Assembly: GCA_001579985.1 (NCBI GenBank)
Contig: LRSR01014944.1
Coordinates: 1 to 40,325 of the forward strand
Source of the DNA: Hypsibius dujardini
Taxonomy: Eukaryota > Tardigrada > Eutardigrada > Parachela > Hypsibiidae
Reading direction: 5' to 3'
Length of the DNA stretch: 40,325 nucleotides
Position 1 is the stretch's first letter; every line of letters begins with the position of its first letter. Shown in pieces: positions 1 to 13,021 of the stretch. The position numbers and the translations under genes are program-made. The notes under the pieces were generated by a model, which was given only the letters and a program-made list of their open reading frames with translations, made no database searches and was not told where the DNA came from.

Positions 1-1
1 C

Positions 2-41
<40 letters not shown>

Positions 42-53
42 CGACACACAGAG
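1..53. repeat. (GACA)n microsatellite
   Basis: Pure GACA tetranucleotide run at the left edge of the window. It lies in the intron that follows the second exon of the minus-strand DLEC1-like gene. Confidence 0.9.
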
Positions 54-107
54 ACACAGGTAGACAGAAGATCCCACCGATAAAGCATCAGGTTTGAGAC
101 AGCGTAC

Positions 108-1253
108 CTCGTAAGTACCTCCGGGAACAAAATCACGAATTCGCAAAGTTTTCGGATTGAACCTCAGCGACGGTCCGGAGGTACGAATTTTTTTGGGGTC
201 ACCACGTCGACGTCGCTCGGCCCTCTTCTTCTCCGCACAATTCGCTTGCATATTTGCCACAGGGCGCTTAACAAACCCTCCGATGTCAGAGGTTTTGGCG
301 ATCCGTTGTCTTGTTTTGGGTCGATCGTCAAGCAGAGAATAGGGTGCAGGCATCTCCAACTTGAAGGTATTCCGTTTCGGTCCGACGAGGTCCCCGGCCT
401 TGAGTTCCTCCCAGTCCAGGTAATCGCCGATACTGTACGTACTAAACATTCCCCGCGGGGTCTTGCTCTTCGCTTCTTTATCGTCGAGCACGAGGAACGG
501 ACTGAACGTCCTGCCGGCGTCTTCGTCGAGTGCCTTGAATTTACTGAGGGCCTCCATCTGGGCCTCCACTAGAAGCTTTTCCAATGAAGCGATTTCTTCC
601 AGTTTCCGCTCTGTATCTTTTGCTATCTGCAACATAAAACAGCGTGCATGAGAGTTAGTTTGGTATGAGACAAACAAATAGACAGACAGACAGACAGGCA
701 GACAGACACACAGACAGGCAGACAGACACACAGACTCGCAGACAGACAGGCAGGCAGGCAGGCAGACAGGCAGACAGGCAGACAGGCAGACAGGCAAACA
801 GACACACAGACACACACCCAGGCAGATCGACTGATTGATTGACAGGAAATGTAATGAACTTTTACATCAATCAACGAATCGACTTTAGTTTCGCCCTACT
901 AAACAGTTAATTAACAGCGGCCTTGAACAGCTAGCCGCCAGCTGTCAACTACCGTAATCCCTCACCTGAGCTAGTTCCCCCACGAAGGCCTTGTGGGCTG
1001 AATCGTCCTTCCCCTGGGACTGCTGCAGGAAGGTGAGCATTTGTTGGGGCACTGCGGAAGGGCCCTTTAACACAGTGGGGAAATGCTGTTGAATAAGCGC
1101 GGTTAAGTCCTGCACTGCATGCTGCGATGACTGGGCGGGCTCAAATTGCCTGTCCAACGACCGCGAATGCTGCGATGACTGGGCGGGCTCAAATTGCCTG
1201 TCCAAGGACCGCGAATGCTCCATTTTTTGCAGGCGATTTCGGCGATTTCCCAA
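108..1253 (-). CDS. DLEC1/CFAP81-like ciliary protein, N-terminal part (two exons, continues off the left edge)
   Basis: Two minus-strand exons are visible: 1253-966 (ATG at 1253, donor GTGAGG) and 626-108 (acceptor TTGCAG, donor GTACGC). Both junctions are phase 0, giving 269 residues. Exon 1 contains an in-frame 48 bp duplication. The junction region reads AFVGELAQ then IAKDTERKLEEIASLEKLL, a coiled-coil stretch that resembles the N-terminus of DLEC1 as I remember it. The end of exon 2 (RFNPKTLRIRDFVPGGTYE) looks like the start of an ASH/MSP-type immunoglobulin-like domain, as found in DLEC1, CFAP74 and HYDIN. DLEC1 family proteins act in cilia or flagella. The rest of the gene lies left of position 1. 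Splice phases make the coding call solid, but the family name is an inference from weak similarity; another ASH-domain axonemal protein is possible. It is head to head with citrate synthase. Confidence 0.55.
675..816. repeat. (CAGA)n/(CAGG)n microsatellite in intron 1 of the DLEC1-like gene
   Basis: Interrupted tetranucleotide run alternating GACA and GGCA units. Read in frame on the minus strand it gives a meaningless Leu-Ser-Val-Cys polypeptide, so it is not coding. Confidence 0.85.
1120..1215 (-). repeat. 48 bp tandem duplication inside exon 1 of the DLEC1-like gene
   Basis: Units 1120-1167 and 1168-1215 differ at a single base (C versus G). The unit length is a multiple of three, so 16 residues (HSRSLDRQFEPAQSSQ) are repeated without breaking the frame. 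Confidence 0.9.
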
Positions 1254-1378
1254 GTCCCGTCGATAGAAATCGATTATACGTACAGCAGCCCCTCCTCTAA
1301 TCTAAGATGCTGTCTAATTGTTTGGTGAGGTTCATGTCTCAGTGTGCGCTAGTTTTTTCCATCCCATGACAACCTTGC

Positions 1379-1506
1379 TACACACGTGGCAAAAACTTTG
1401 CGCTAACCGAGTTAAGCTTTCACACTCGTTTGACGCGTGGCTGATGTACGCAGCCCCGAGTTAAAGTGCTTAATTCGGTTAGCACAAGGTTTAGCCACGT
1501 GTGTGT
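1379..1506. repeat. Imperfect inverted repeat, MITE-like
   Basis: Left arm about 1381-1427 begins CACACGTGGC; right arm about 1458-1504 ends GCCACGTGTG. Inner blocks GCTAACCGAGTTAAGC and GCTTAATTCGGTTAGC pair as well. The arms are about 46 nt long around a loop of about 30 nt. The left side is flanked by TA and the right by TGTA, so a small TA-targeting element is plausible. No coding content. Confidence 0.6.
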
Positions 1507-1692
1507 ATAAGGTATTGCTACAGCTATTTTACCCCTCCCTGGTAGTGTGTGTGGCCCTCCACACAAAACAATCGAACCACAGCTCTGAACCAAATGGCCT
1601 ACCATAACTTTAACTTTTACACGTCTAGTACTTTTCATGATTGATTGATTGATTGACTCATTCGGCTCAACAAACAGCTGCACAACTGTGCG

Positions 1693-1700
1693 TGACGTCA
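1693..1700. promoter_or_regulatory. CRE/ATF palindrome TGACGTCA, copy 1
   Basis: Exact match to the cAMP-response/ATF palindrome in the first duplicated unit of the bidirectional spacer. Function is inferred from the motif and its place only. Confidence 0.45.
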
Positions 1701-1835
1701 CAGGGCACAAACTGTAAACGTCGAAAGTCCACAGTCGCCTACAGCTGTGAACCAAATGGCCTACCATAACTTTACCTTTTACACGTTTGGTGACTAGTTT
1801 GATTGATTGATTTGTCTTGCTCAACCAACTGTGCG

Positions 1836-1843
1836 TGACGTCA
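1836..1843. promoter_or_regulatory. CRE/ATF palindrome TGACGTCA, copy 2
   Basis: Second exact copy, 143 bp from the first, in the second duplicated unit and about 225 bp before the citrate synthase ATG. Retention of the perfect palindrome in both copies, while the flanking GATT run drifted, is suggestive of function. Confidence 0.45.
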
Positions 1844-2066
1844 TAGGGCACAAACTGTAAACGTCGAAAGTCCACAGTCGCGGTCCAATGGGGCGTGTGT
1901 TGCAAAGATCATCTTTCCCGTAGCATTCTCTCGCCGCGTACGCCGCACTTCCAAGTCGTCCCACGTTTCTCCTTGAAAACCCCGAGACGCCATCAGCGGC
2001 CATCCGCCAAATCGATCGATCTCTTTCCGACCGCGACTTCTGTAGACGAGAGGAATTCCATTCAAA

Positions 2067-5000
2067 ATGGCTCTTCTACGCCAAGCAACGTCGAAAGCAT
2101 TCGCTCTCCCTAATGTGAGTGTTCTCCCCCAACCCCTCCATTACTTGATCCGAATTTATTTCCAAATCCCTGGTACTATTTTACGCTGAGAGATAATTGG
2201 AGGGGGTTTTTCTCCTTCAGGTCCTGCAGACGAAATCGCATGTGATCAACGGCGTGCGATGCCTCTCCGCGGACTCAAATACGGTACGCTGATTCGATTT
2301 TCGATCACATCAAGTTTTTTTCAAAAAGGGGATGCTGATTTTGATGTTGATGAACGGTAACGGTGGAATTGTAGATGGAGCGATTTCATCAGCTTCCCTG
2401 AAAAATTAGCGTGATGTCGTTTGATTGATTGGTTGATTAACGATTTAAGTTCAGCTTTTGGCTTCTTAGATGGTCCATCGATTGATTGGTTGATTAATGA
2501 TCTAGGTTTAGCTTTTGGTTTCTTGTATGGTCAATTAATTGATTGGTTGATTAACAACCTAGCTGTAGCTTTTGGCTTCCTGCATGGTCGATTGATTGAT
2601 TGATTAATGATCTGAGTTTAGCTTTTGACTTCCTGCATGATCGATTGATTGATTGATTGGTTGATTAACAGTCTAGGCGTAGCTTTTGGCTTGCTACATG
2701 ATCGATTGATTGATTGATTAATGATCTGAGTTTAGCTTTTGGCTTCCTGGATAGTCGATTGATTGATTGCCGAGTGGTATCAATTCATTTTACTTTACCT
2801 GTCTATTGATAAGTTTTCTCTTGCAGAATTTAAAAGAGGTTCTAGCAAAAAAGATTCCGGAACACAATGCCAAGGTGAAGGCCTTCCGGACGGCCCATAA
2901 CACCACCAAGGTCGGCGAAGTCACCCTCGATCAGGTGGGTTTTCCCTCTCACCCCCTCCCCCTATTCTGTTTCCGCTGCATCATGCCGTTGCGTGACTGT
3001 CGCGTTAATTTATCTCGTCGTTGTCTGCATGTGTGTTTTCAAAGCTTGCTCAATCACATTAGGTGTACGGTGGAATGCGCAGTATTAAGGCGATGGTGTG
3101 GGAGACGTCCGTGTTGGACGCGGACGAGGGAATCCGCTTCCGCGGCTTCACCATCCCGGAGTGTCAGGCGAAACTGCCGAAGGCGCCGGGCGGCAGTGAG
3201 CCGCTGCCGGAAGGACTTTTCTGGCTACTCTGCACCGGCGACATTCCCACTCCCGAGCAGGTGTGTGGTGTGATTGAGTGTGTCAACTGAGACTGTTACG
3301 TGATACTCGGATTACGTGAACATCTCTGGGGGCGATTGTGACAACGCACTGTTTATGGATAAGATAAGATTAGTGGCTCAGTTTTACAGTCAACGGCATT
3401 CGCGACCAACAACAACAACGCGAACTGGCGACTGAAAGTCCCTACGACATACAGGCATGATACAGACATTCCGACTGATAAATAGGCAGACAATTAGGCA
3501 TAAAGTTGATTACACAGATAGATAGTAAAGCAAACAGACAAACCGGCAAACCGTTGGACAGGCAGGCAAACCAATAGTCAGACAGGCAGGCAGACCAATA
3601 GTCAGACAGGTAGACAAAGCGATAGGCAGACAGACAGACAACGCGACAGACAGACAGACAAAGCGACAGACAGACAGACAAAGCGACAGACAGACAGACA
3701 ACGCGGCAGACAGACAGACAACGCGGCAGACAGACAGGCAAAGCGAGAGGCAGGCAGGCAAAGCGACAGACAGACAGACAGACAACACAGGTAGGCAGCT
3801 AGGTAGACAGAAGTACGACCACCAGACAGGCAGAAACATACGGAGATAGACAAACTTATTAGACAGGCAGTCAGTCAGACGTGACTGAGTACTTGTGGGA
3901 AACAGACCAAGCAGTCATAGAAATGAGTGGCAGTTTTTAGGTTTCATGTTCTTGACTTCTTGACTATTTTTCAGGTGAAATGGGTTTCAAAGGAGTGGGC
4001 GCAGCGAGCAGCTCTGCCGGCGCACGTGGTTGCGCTGCTGAACAACTTCCCCAGCAATCTCCACCCCATGTCGCAGTTCGCGGCCGCCGTCATCGCGCTG
4101 CAGAGCGAGAGCAAATTCGCCAAGGCGTACGAAGAGAAGGCCCACAAGAGCACGTACTGGGAGGTATAGCTGTCCTGTAATTTAGTCAGCTGACTTGCAT
4201 GAATGACTGATTGACTGACTGATTGCCTGATTGACTGACTGACTGACTGATTGATTGACTGATTGATTGACTGATTGATTGATTGATCGACTGATTGATT
4301 GACTGATTGATTGACTGATTGACTGATTGTCTGATTGTAATTTAGCACGCCTACGAGGATTCTATGGATCTGATTGCGAAGCTGCCGGGTGTGGCGGCGA
4401 CCATCTACCGCAACGTCTACAAGAGCGGCAGCAGTATCGGGACGATCGACGAGAACAAGGATTGGTCGGCAAACTTCTGCAAGATGCTCGGCTACAAGGT
4501 AAAGTTAAAAAGAGGCAAAGCGGTTGTAACTGAATGGAAATTTGGAAGATATGAATGGGCACGTTATTTCTTGGTGTAACGGCAAACAGAATGTAGTAAA
4601 AAGAGCCGGCTCTTATGAAATACTAGAAATTAGTCTCGAGGTTTTCCAGTTAAACCACTTCACTTGTACAGTGCCTCGCTCTCTGCACTGACTCACAGAT
4701 TATTCTCTTCTTCCTACTAGGATGAGAAATTCATCGAGCTGATGCGCTTGTACCTGACCATCCACACGGATCACGAAGGCGGCAACGTTTCCGGTACTTA
4801 CAGACTTTATCAGAATCATCGACACGATTGTCTTTCTTGCTCTCAGTCGACCTGCTGTTTGCCTTGTTGTCTGCCTGTCTGCGCTCTTGGTTCAGTGTCT
4901 CTGGTCTGTTATCTATGTTCTGCTTATGTCCATCTGCCTGTCTGATTGTATGTCTGTCTGCCTGTCTGATTGTATGTCTGTCTGCCTGTCTGTCTGCCTG

Positions 5001-6244
5001 TCCCTTAGTCTGTCTGACTGACTATCTATCTGTCTGTCCTATTCTTTGTCTGTCTGCCTGCCGGCCTGTTGTCTGTCTGTCTGTCTGCCCGCCTGTTGTC
5101 TATGTTTTGTGTATATCCATCTGCCTGTCTGATTGTCTGACTGCTTGTCGTCTTTGTTCTGTGCGTCTATGTTGTTCTCTCCGTTTCTGATTGTTTGTCT
5201 GTCTGCCTGTTGTTTAGATTCATTGTCTCTCTTGGTCAACTCTCTTCTTCCGTCGTTAGTTTTCATATTCTGTCATTTTTCCATTTTAGCACACACTTCA
5301 CATTTAGTCGGCAGTGCCTTGTCGGATCCCTATCTGAGCTTCGGCGCGGCTCTCTGCGGTTTGGCAGGACCCCTCCACGGGCTGGCCAACCAGGAAGTGC
5401 TGGTCTGGCTGACGAAACTCCGTGAGGGCCTCGGTGGCAAGAATGTGTCGGACGAAGAGCTGTCTGCCTACATCTGGAAGACGCTTAACGCCGGCCAGGT
5501 AACTTTTCCATTTCGAATTTAAGATCAGTAGAGTTTTCTCTCAATGCTCTGCTTTTGCTGTGAAGGTTGTGCCTGGATACGGCCATGCCGTGCTACGGAA
5601 GACGGATCCCCGCTACTCGTGCCAGCGCGAGTTCGCCTTGAAACATCTCCCCGAGGATCCCATGTTCAAGCTGGTCTCGCAGATCTACAAGCTGGTACCC
5701 GACATCCTGCTGAAGCAGGGCAAGGCAAAGAACCCATGGCCCAACGTAGATGCGCACAGCGGTGTGCTGTTGCAGGTACTGTAGATTACTGTAGATTTTA
5801 TGGGAACGAATTTGCTTAATTGATTGTTCGATTGATTGATCATTTGGTTGATTGATCGATTAGTCCGTCGATTGATTGATTAGTTGGTTGGTTGATTAAT
5901 TGGTAGGTTGATTGCTTGGTCGATTGATTGTTCGATTACTTGGTCGATTGATTGATCATTTGGCTGATTGATCGATTAGTCGGTCGATTAATTGGTTGAT
6001 TGACGGAATAATTAGAAAATCGTTTGTTTTGTTTGAAATGATCGTTTCTTTAACTTCTTCTTTCTTTTAGTACTACGGAATGAAGGAAATGAGCTACTAT
6101 ACCGTTCTCTTTGGCGTGTCTCGCGCCCTCGGCTGCCTTTCCCAATTCATCTGGAGCCGCGGCATGGGTCTTCCCCTAGAACGTCCTAAGTCCCTCAGCA
6201 CGGAGGGCCTGATGAAGTTGTGCAAGTACACACCGGAAAAGTAG
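2067..6244 (+). CDS. CS: Citrate synthase, mitochondrial (10 exons, 474 aa)
   Basis: Condenses acetyl-CoA with oxaloacetate to citrate, the entry step of the TCA cycle, in the mitochondrial matrix. Exons: 2067-2114, 2221-2283, 2827-2934, 3063-3260, 3975-4163, 4346-4498, 4721-4793, 5290-5498, 5566-5775, 6071-6244. All junctions are GT..AG and the phases join without a break, giving 474 residues, close to the usual eukaryotic length (about 465-470). The N-terminus ([16 protein letters not shown]) is basic and lacks acidic residues, as in a mitochondrial presequence. The three catalytic residues are present: His307 in [10 protein letters not shown], His354 in [15 protein letters not shown] and Asp409 in [10 protein letters not shown]. 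The last exon ends with a short Lys-rich tail (CKYTPEK). Introns 2, 4, 5, 7 and 9 carry tetranucleotide repeats. It shares a spacer with the DLEC1-like gene and converges on HSP10. Confidence 0.97.
2421..2771. repeat. Minisatellite of about 60 bp units in citrate synthase intron 2
   Basis: About six units, each a GATTGATTGGTTGATTAA block followed by a diverged TAGCTTTTGGCTTC block. It reads as a GATT run amplified together with a unique neighbour segment. Confidence 0.8.
3530..3792. repeat. (ACAG)n/(GGCA)n array in citrate synthase intron 4
   Basis: Interrupted GACA/GGCA array with a higher-order unit of about 20-24 bp (GACAGACAGACAAAGC). Open minus-strand frames here are an artefact of the period-4 repeat. 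Confidence 0.85.
4199..4338. repeat. (GATT)n/(GACT)n array in citrate synthase intron 5
   Basis: Nearly fills the intron between exons 5 and 6, ending a few bases before the acceptor TTTAG at 4341-4345. Confidence 0.85.
4846..5215. repeat. (CTGT)n/(CTGC)n array in citrate synthase intron 7
   Basis: Degenerate pyrimidine-rich tetranucleotide array within the intron that splits the GNVSAHTSH segment (phase 1). No coding content. Confidence 0.85.
5818..6004. repeat. (GATT)n array in citrate synthase intron 9
   Basis: Degenerate GATT array with GATC and GGTT variants, between the exon ending at 5775 and the last exon starting at 6071. Confidence 0.8.
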
Positions 6245-6303
6245 AAAGAGAGAAACCCTTCAATCGGAACTCGCGTTTCGGATGCAGCTTCTTTTGGACC
6301 TGG

Positions 6304-6309
6304 AATAAA
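6304..6309 (+). terminator. Poly(A) signal AATAAA for citrate synthase
   Basis: Canonical AATAAA 60 bp after the citrate synthase stop. A second AATAAA lies at 6528-6533. Confidence 0.6.
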
Positions 6310-6431
6310 CGAGCGCTGAAGACGCCTCCCCAAAATACGCTTATCACTCCTCCCCCTTTTTGCTGTCTGTTGCTTGAATCCTTGACACATCATTGCTATG
6401 ACACTTGTCTAGAAATCTGAATCCACACAAT

Positions 6432-6441
6432 TTTATTTATT
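6432..6441 (-). terminator. Poly(A) signals for HSP10 on the minus strand
   Basis: Two overlapping TTTATT hexamers (6432-6437 and 6436-6441), which read AATAAA on the minus strand, about 260 bp after the HSP10 stop. The 3' ends of citrate synthase and HSP10 therefore converge within about 130 bp. Confidence 0.5.
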
Positions 6442-6701
6442 TTCTTGGCCCGCTGCAAGTTCGTGCGGTTGTGGTTGGTCATTATTCTACTCGTGACACA
6501 ACGAACTTGCAGGAACACCTTCCGTTTAATAAATCCGCAAGACACGGATTACGGATTCAGGAAAAACAACCTCAACCGTCCGTCAAGCAGTAAAATATAA
6601 CAATGAAGAAAAAAACTGCCCACGCAGCAACAACTCACACACAGACAGGGAAACTGGACCGGTCAAGGCTTGGTTTGAAGCTTCTGCTGATTAAGGGGCG
6701 T

Positions 6702-7614
6702 TCATTCGGAGAACCGGCCAAGAATATCGGTGTCCCGGAAAAGGAAATACTCCTGCGGAAAATTCAATACCGGACTCAACCAATATCCAGAAAGAAACTA
6801 AAGCTTCAATCAATCAATCAATCGAGCAACTGCATCGAAAAGCAACCAATCAACTTAGCCAATCAAGCAATCAACCAACTTAGCCAACTAGCCAATCAAG
6901 CAATCAATCAACTAAGCCAAGTAGTCAATCAAGCAACTTAGCCAACTAGCCAATCAATCAATCAAGCAATATGTCAAGGCAAAAAATCACCCGAATAAAT
7001 GCCTGGAAAGTTAGATTTACTCGACCTGATTTTGCAATTGACACAATCATTTCGCCGCTTCCAAATATCAAATTTCAACCCATGTTTTCACGCTTCAACC
7101 TACCTTCTCCTCGAATTCGACTTTGGTGCCGCCGTATTCTGGCAAAAGGACGCGATCGCCCGTCTTCACGCTGACCGGAATGGACTTTCCCTCCTACGAC
7201 ACACCGAAACAACCAACATCTTCACCTCTCTTCTTCGACTTATTCCTCAATGCCACAGCAGCCGCACCTCAGTCCGGGCACCGGGACCCACGGCCACCAC
7301 ACGGGCGTCCAGGACCTTCCCGACCGCTTTCTCCGGCAGCATGATGCCGGATTTGGTCTTGAGTTCCGCGGCGAATCGCTCCACCAAGACCCGGTCGAAA
7401 AGCGGCTTGAATTTCGTCACGGACCGACTCGCAGCGGAAGCCTGAAACCCGAATCAATCATCCCGAGACGCGCAAATTGCCAATTCTTAATTCGCTGCTG
7501 CGTTTTAGATCCGCCGTTTATTATGACTGCAGTGCAGCACAGTGCGTGTGCAGTCATAATGTACGGGTGGGTCTAAAAAGCAGCACCAAATGATCGAGAC
7601 AAGTACAATACCAT
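6702..7614 (-). CDS. HSPE1: 10 kDa heat shock protein, mitochondrial (chaperonin 10), four exons
   Basis: GroES-type co-chaperonin that caps the HSP60 folding chamber in the mitochondrial matrix. Certain exons on the minus strand: 7441-7268 (acceptor TTTCAG), 7193-7104 (acceptor TCGTAG, donor GTAGGT) and 6752-6702 (acceptor CCGCAG, stop TGA 6704-6702). They give 104 residues, phase 0 throughout. Landmarks are KFKPLFDRVLVER at the start, the mobile loop KTKSGIMLPEKAVGKVL, VLLPEYGGTKVEFEEK, and the C-terminal EYFLFRDTDILGRFSE. The initiating exon is less certain: the only ATG directly followed by a possible donor in phase is 7614-7612 (AAAATG then GTATTG), giving MASAASRS and about 105 residues, against 102 in human. 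The mammalian HSP10 first exon is likewise tiny. It is head to head with HSP60. Long open frames on the plus strand across these exons are shadows. Confidence 0.9.
6806..6968. repeat. (CAAT)n array in HSP10 intron 3
   Basis: CAATCAATCAAT and GCAATCAACCAACTTAGCC variants with a loose 20-25 bp higher-order period. Confidence 0.75.
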
Positions 7615-7838
7615 TTTTCGATGGGGAGATTTCGGGAAGGAAAAGAATAATACTCCGATGCCGGTCAGGGGGGAACAGAATGCCGGTGAGGAGAAGTGCG
7701 ACCGGACGATGGATAGATAAAATGCAATAAAGCCAGAAATAGATCTCTCGATTTCAAAATCAAGCAGAGGGAGAGAGAGAGACGGAGAACGATCCAGAAA
7801 AGTTTCCAAGTGCGATTTCAGCCTTGATTGCCGTTGGG

Positions 7839-7986
7839 CGCCATCCACATATTACGTAGTTAAAGAAGGGTAGTTGGGTGGTCTGAACCCTTGATTACTC
7901 CCCAGTAAAATAGGTCCCGCCCTGATTATCTGGGTAGGTGGGTGGTCGAAAAGGGCATTTTTTGATTACGTAATATGTGCATGGCG
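7839..7986. repeat. Small palindromic MITE-like element, 148 bp
   Basis: Terminal inverted repeats of 20 nt: left 7839-7858 begins CGCCATCCACATATTACGTA and the right arm 7967-7986 matches its complement at 19 of 20 positions. No coding capacity. It lies in the spacer of the HSP10/HSP60 pair. Confidence 0.75.
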
Positions 7987-8159
7987 TCTTGCTGCCGGCT
8001 GGATTAAGCCACGCCTATCAAAGCCCATCTCATATTAAAATAGCCCGGCGTAAAAGAGTATGTGGATGGTTATTCAAAACGCAAAGTTTGTTGGTTTTCA
8101 ATTTTTTTAAATAAGTATGCACATTAAATTCTAAATTTTCAAATTTGATTTGGTGTAAT

Positions 8160-8285
8160 ATGAATCCGGGTTTCGCTGTCTTCAGGATACAGGACATGGC
8201 GCAGGAGGAATTAGATTTGGAATGGATTGCTGCGCGTGCTGATGCAATATCAGCTGTGGAGTTGCAGACGAAGACTGCAAGTTAA
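8160..8285 (+). other. Small open reading frame of 41 codons, unknown
   Basis: ATG at 8160, TAA at 8283-8285. The product is acidic in its middle (MAQEELDLEWIAARADAISA) and looks helical and protein-like, unlike the simple-repeat frames around it. An alternative reading is a short exon after the acceptor-like TCTTCAG at 8179-8185. I recognise no family. It may be a transposon or gene relic, or chance. The rest of the 7615-8747 spacer holds the palindromic element, the heat-shock motifs and the HSP60 leader. Confidence 0.2.
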
Positions 8286-8441
8286 ATCGGACATGAACAG
8301 TTCTACCAGGCTAGCTCATAGTGTGTCGTCGGCGTAGCTCCTATGCCTGAGAGGCAAGCCCATAGAAATCGCACAGCAAATAATAGTTGAAGGCCCGTAA
8401 GTTTAGAGCGATTGGGAAATCAGCAGCCGGTGCATCTGCGA

Positions 8442-8451
8442 TGAAGTTTCA
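8442..8451. promoter_or_regulatory. Heat shock element-like palindrome (tGAAgtTTCa)
   Basis: Matches nGAAnnTTCn, the two-unit core of an HSF binding site, in the spacer between HSP10 and HSP60 and about 300 bp before the HSP60 ATG. Confidence 0.5.
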
Positions 8452-8495
8452 CTTTCTCTTTCACTTTTTCTCACTTTCTCTTTCACTTTCTCTCT
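8450..8495. repeat. CT-rich tandem repeat (GAGA-type on the minus strand)
   Basis: Two units of about 22 bp, each built on CACTTTCTCTTTCACTTT, between the two heat-shock palindromes. On the minus strand it is a GA-rich tract, a common promoter feature. Confidence 0.6.
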
Positions 8496-8502
8496 TCGCT
8501 CT

Positions 8503-8512
8503 CGAAACTTCG
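8503..8512. promoter_or_regulatory. Heat shock element-like palindrome (cGAAacTTCg)
   Basis: Second nGAAnnTTCn match, about 60 bp from the first and about 110 bp before the putative 5' splice site of the HSP60 leader (CGAAAG then GTACGG near 8622). Confidence 0.5.
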
Positions 8513-8705
8513 CATTCTCCCAGCGCCGTAGTCCTCAAGGCGAAACCGAAACGATTTTCCATCCCCAGATCAGTTGGAAATTTGTTTTCGATTTTTGTGG
8601 GATCAACACCTCTGCGAAAGGTACGGATGTGAAATGAAGACAAGTGGGGAAGAAAAAGGGGAAGAACGCGGAAGACGCCGCAAAAAGGGTCGCTGTGAAT
8701 TGTGA

Positions 8706-12154
<3,449 letters not shown>

Positions 12155-13021
12155 ACGGACACGGGAGTGTGTTTTGGTGTCTGTGCATTGTTGTTTTTTT
12201 TCTGGTGTTATATTCCGGGCTCATTGTTGACGTTGAGTGCTGAGTTGTGTTTTCTCGTTGGGTTGGCCAACACGTTGACTGAGTTTGTCGTGGATCGGTG
12301 TAGCCGTGGTTTGACAGTCATTTCGTCTTTTCCTACCGTCATCCTTAGGCGGATTTATGCGGAGTGATTTTGTGTCTTAGCTTCTTATCTTCTTATCGGC
12401 TGAACAGCAAATCACAGTAATATTCGAAATCGGAAGCGAATGATGGAACTAACCGTCCAATCGCCTAACCGGAGCACAGACAGACAAATGGACAGACAGA
12501 CAGACAGACAGTGAGAGACAGACAGACAGACAGAAAGACTGAGATAGACAGACAGACAAACAGTGAGACAAACAAACAGACAGACAAACTCTGAGACAGA
12601 CAGACAGACTCTGAGACAAACAAACAGACAGACAGCGAGACAGACATACAGACAGTTCGACCGGCAGGCAGGCAGATAGACAAATCCATACCAGCAGACA
12701 GATATATGTAGACAGATGTATCAGCGAACACATTAGCATTGATCGGTGTTAGAAAATCGACAGACATGCATGACGCATCTGGATTCTGGACAGACAGACA
12801 CGCTGAGAGACTGCCAACTACACACTTGAGGGAATAGACATAGACAGACACAAACAGACAAATGGCGTACATGCAGACACTGATGCCAGACAACGGAACA
12901 GAATCTTAGAAAAGTCGTACTTCTGCCAATTCAGATCCTGTGGCAGTACGTATGCAATACATAATTATTTATCAATAGATAGTAAAGAGCTCGAAAATAC
13001 TATAAAATAGAAACTCTTCAC
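12155..13021. other. Intergenic spacer between HSP60 and COQ10 3' ends
   Basis: Convergent 3' ends. 12478-12870 is a degenerate (GACA)n array with GAGA and AACA variants; its long minus-strand frames are repeat artefacts. I see no other gene and no canonical AATAAA close to the HSP60 stop. Confidence 0.7.

Larger units (their letters stand above)
1581..1881. repeat. Duplicated promoter unit (about 150 bp, two copies)
   Basis: Copies 1581-1738 and 1741-1881 share the blocks GAACCAAATGGCCTACCATA, GTGCGTGACGTCA and CGAAAGTCCACAGTCG, separated by a variable GATT run. They lie in the spacer between the DLEC1-like gene (-) and citrate synthase (+), ending about 185 bp before the citrate synthase ATG. 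Apart from these units and the inverted repeat at 1379-1506, I see nothing else in the 1254-2066 spacer. Confidence 0.8.

Noticed and set aside
1-53. Possible CRISPR array from regular repeats (here and in other arrays)
   Set aside because: The repeats are contiguous tetranucleotides without unique spacers, in an intron-bearing eukaryotic genome.
3442-3853. Long Leu-Ser-Val-Cys open frames on the minus strand (also at 12449-12893, 18160-18629, 34839-35271)
   Set aside because: They are translations of period-4 CTGT/GACA microsatellites, open in several frames at once, and fall in introns or spacers.
3971-4348. Ile-Asn-Gln-Ser repeat open frames (also near 9646-9936, 16846-17646, 23782-24099, 31720-32068)
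   Set aside because: They are GATT/CAAT arrays read on the minus strand; citrate synthase, FBXO22-like and other real exons lie on the opposite strand.
7250-7576. Plus-strand frame of 108 codons over the HSP10 region
   Set aside because: It is the shadow of the minus-strand HSP10 exon 2, which has family motifs and splice sites.
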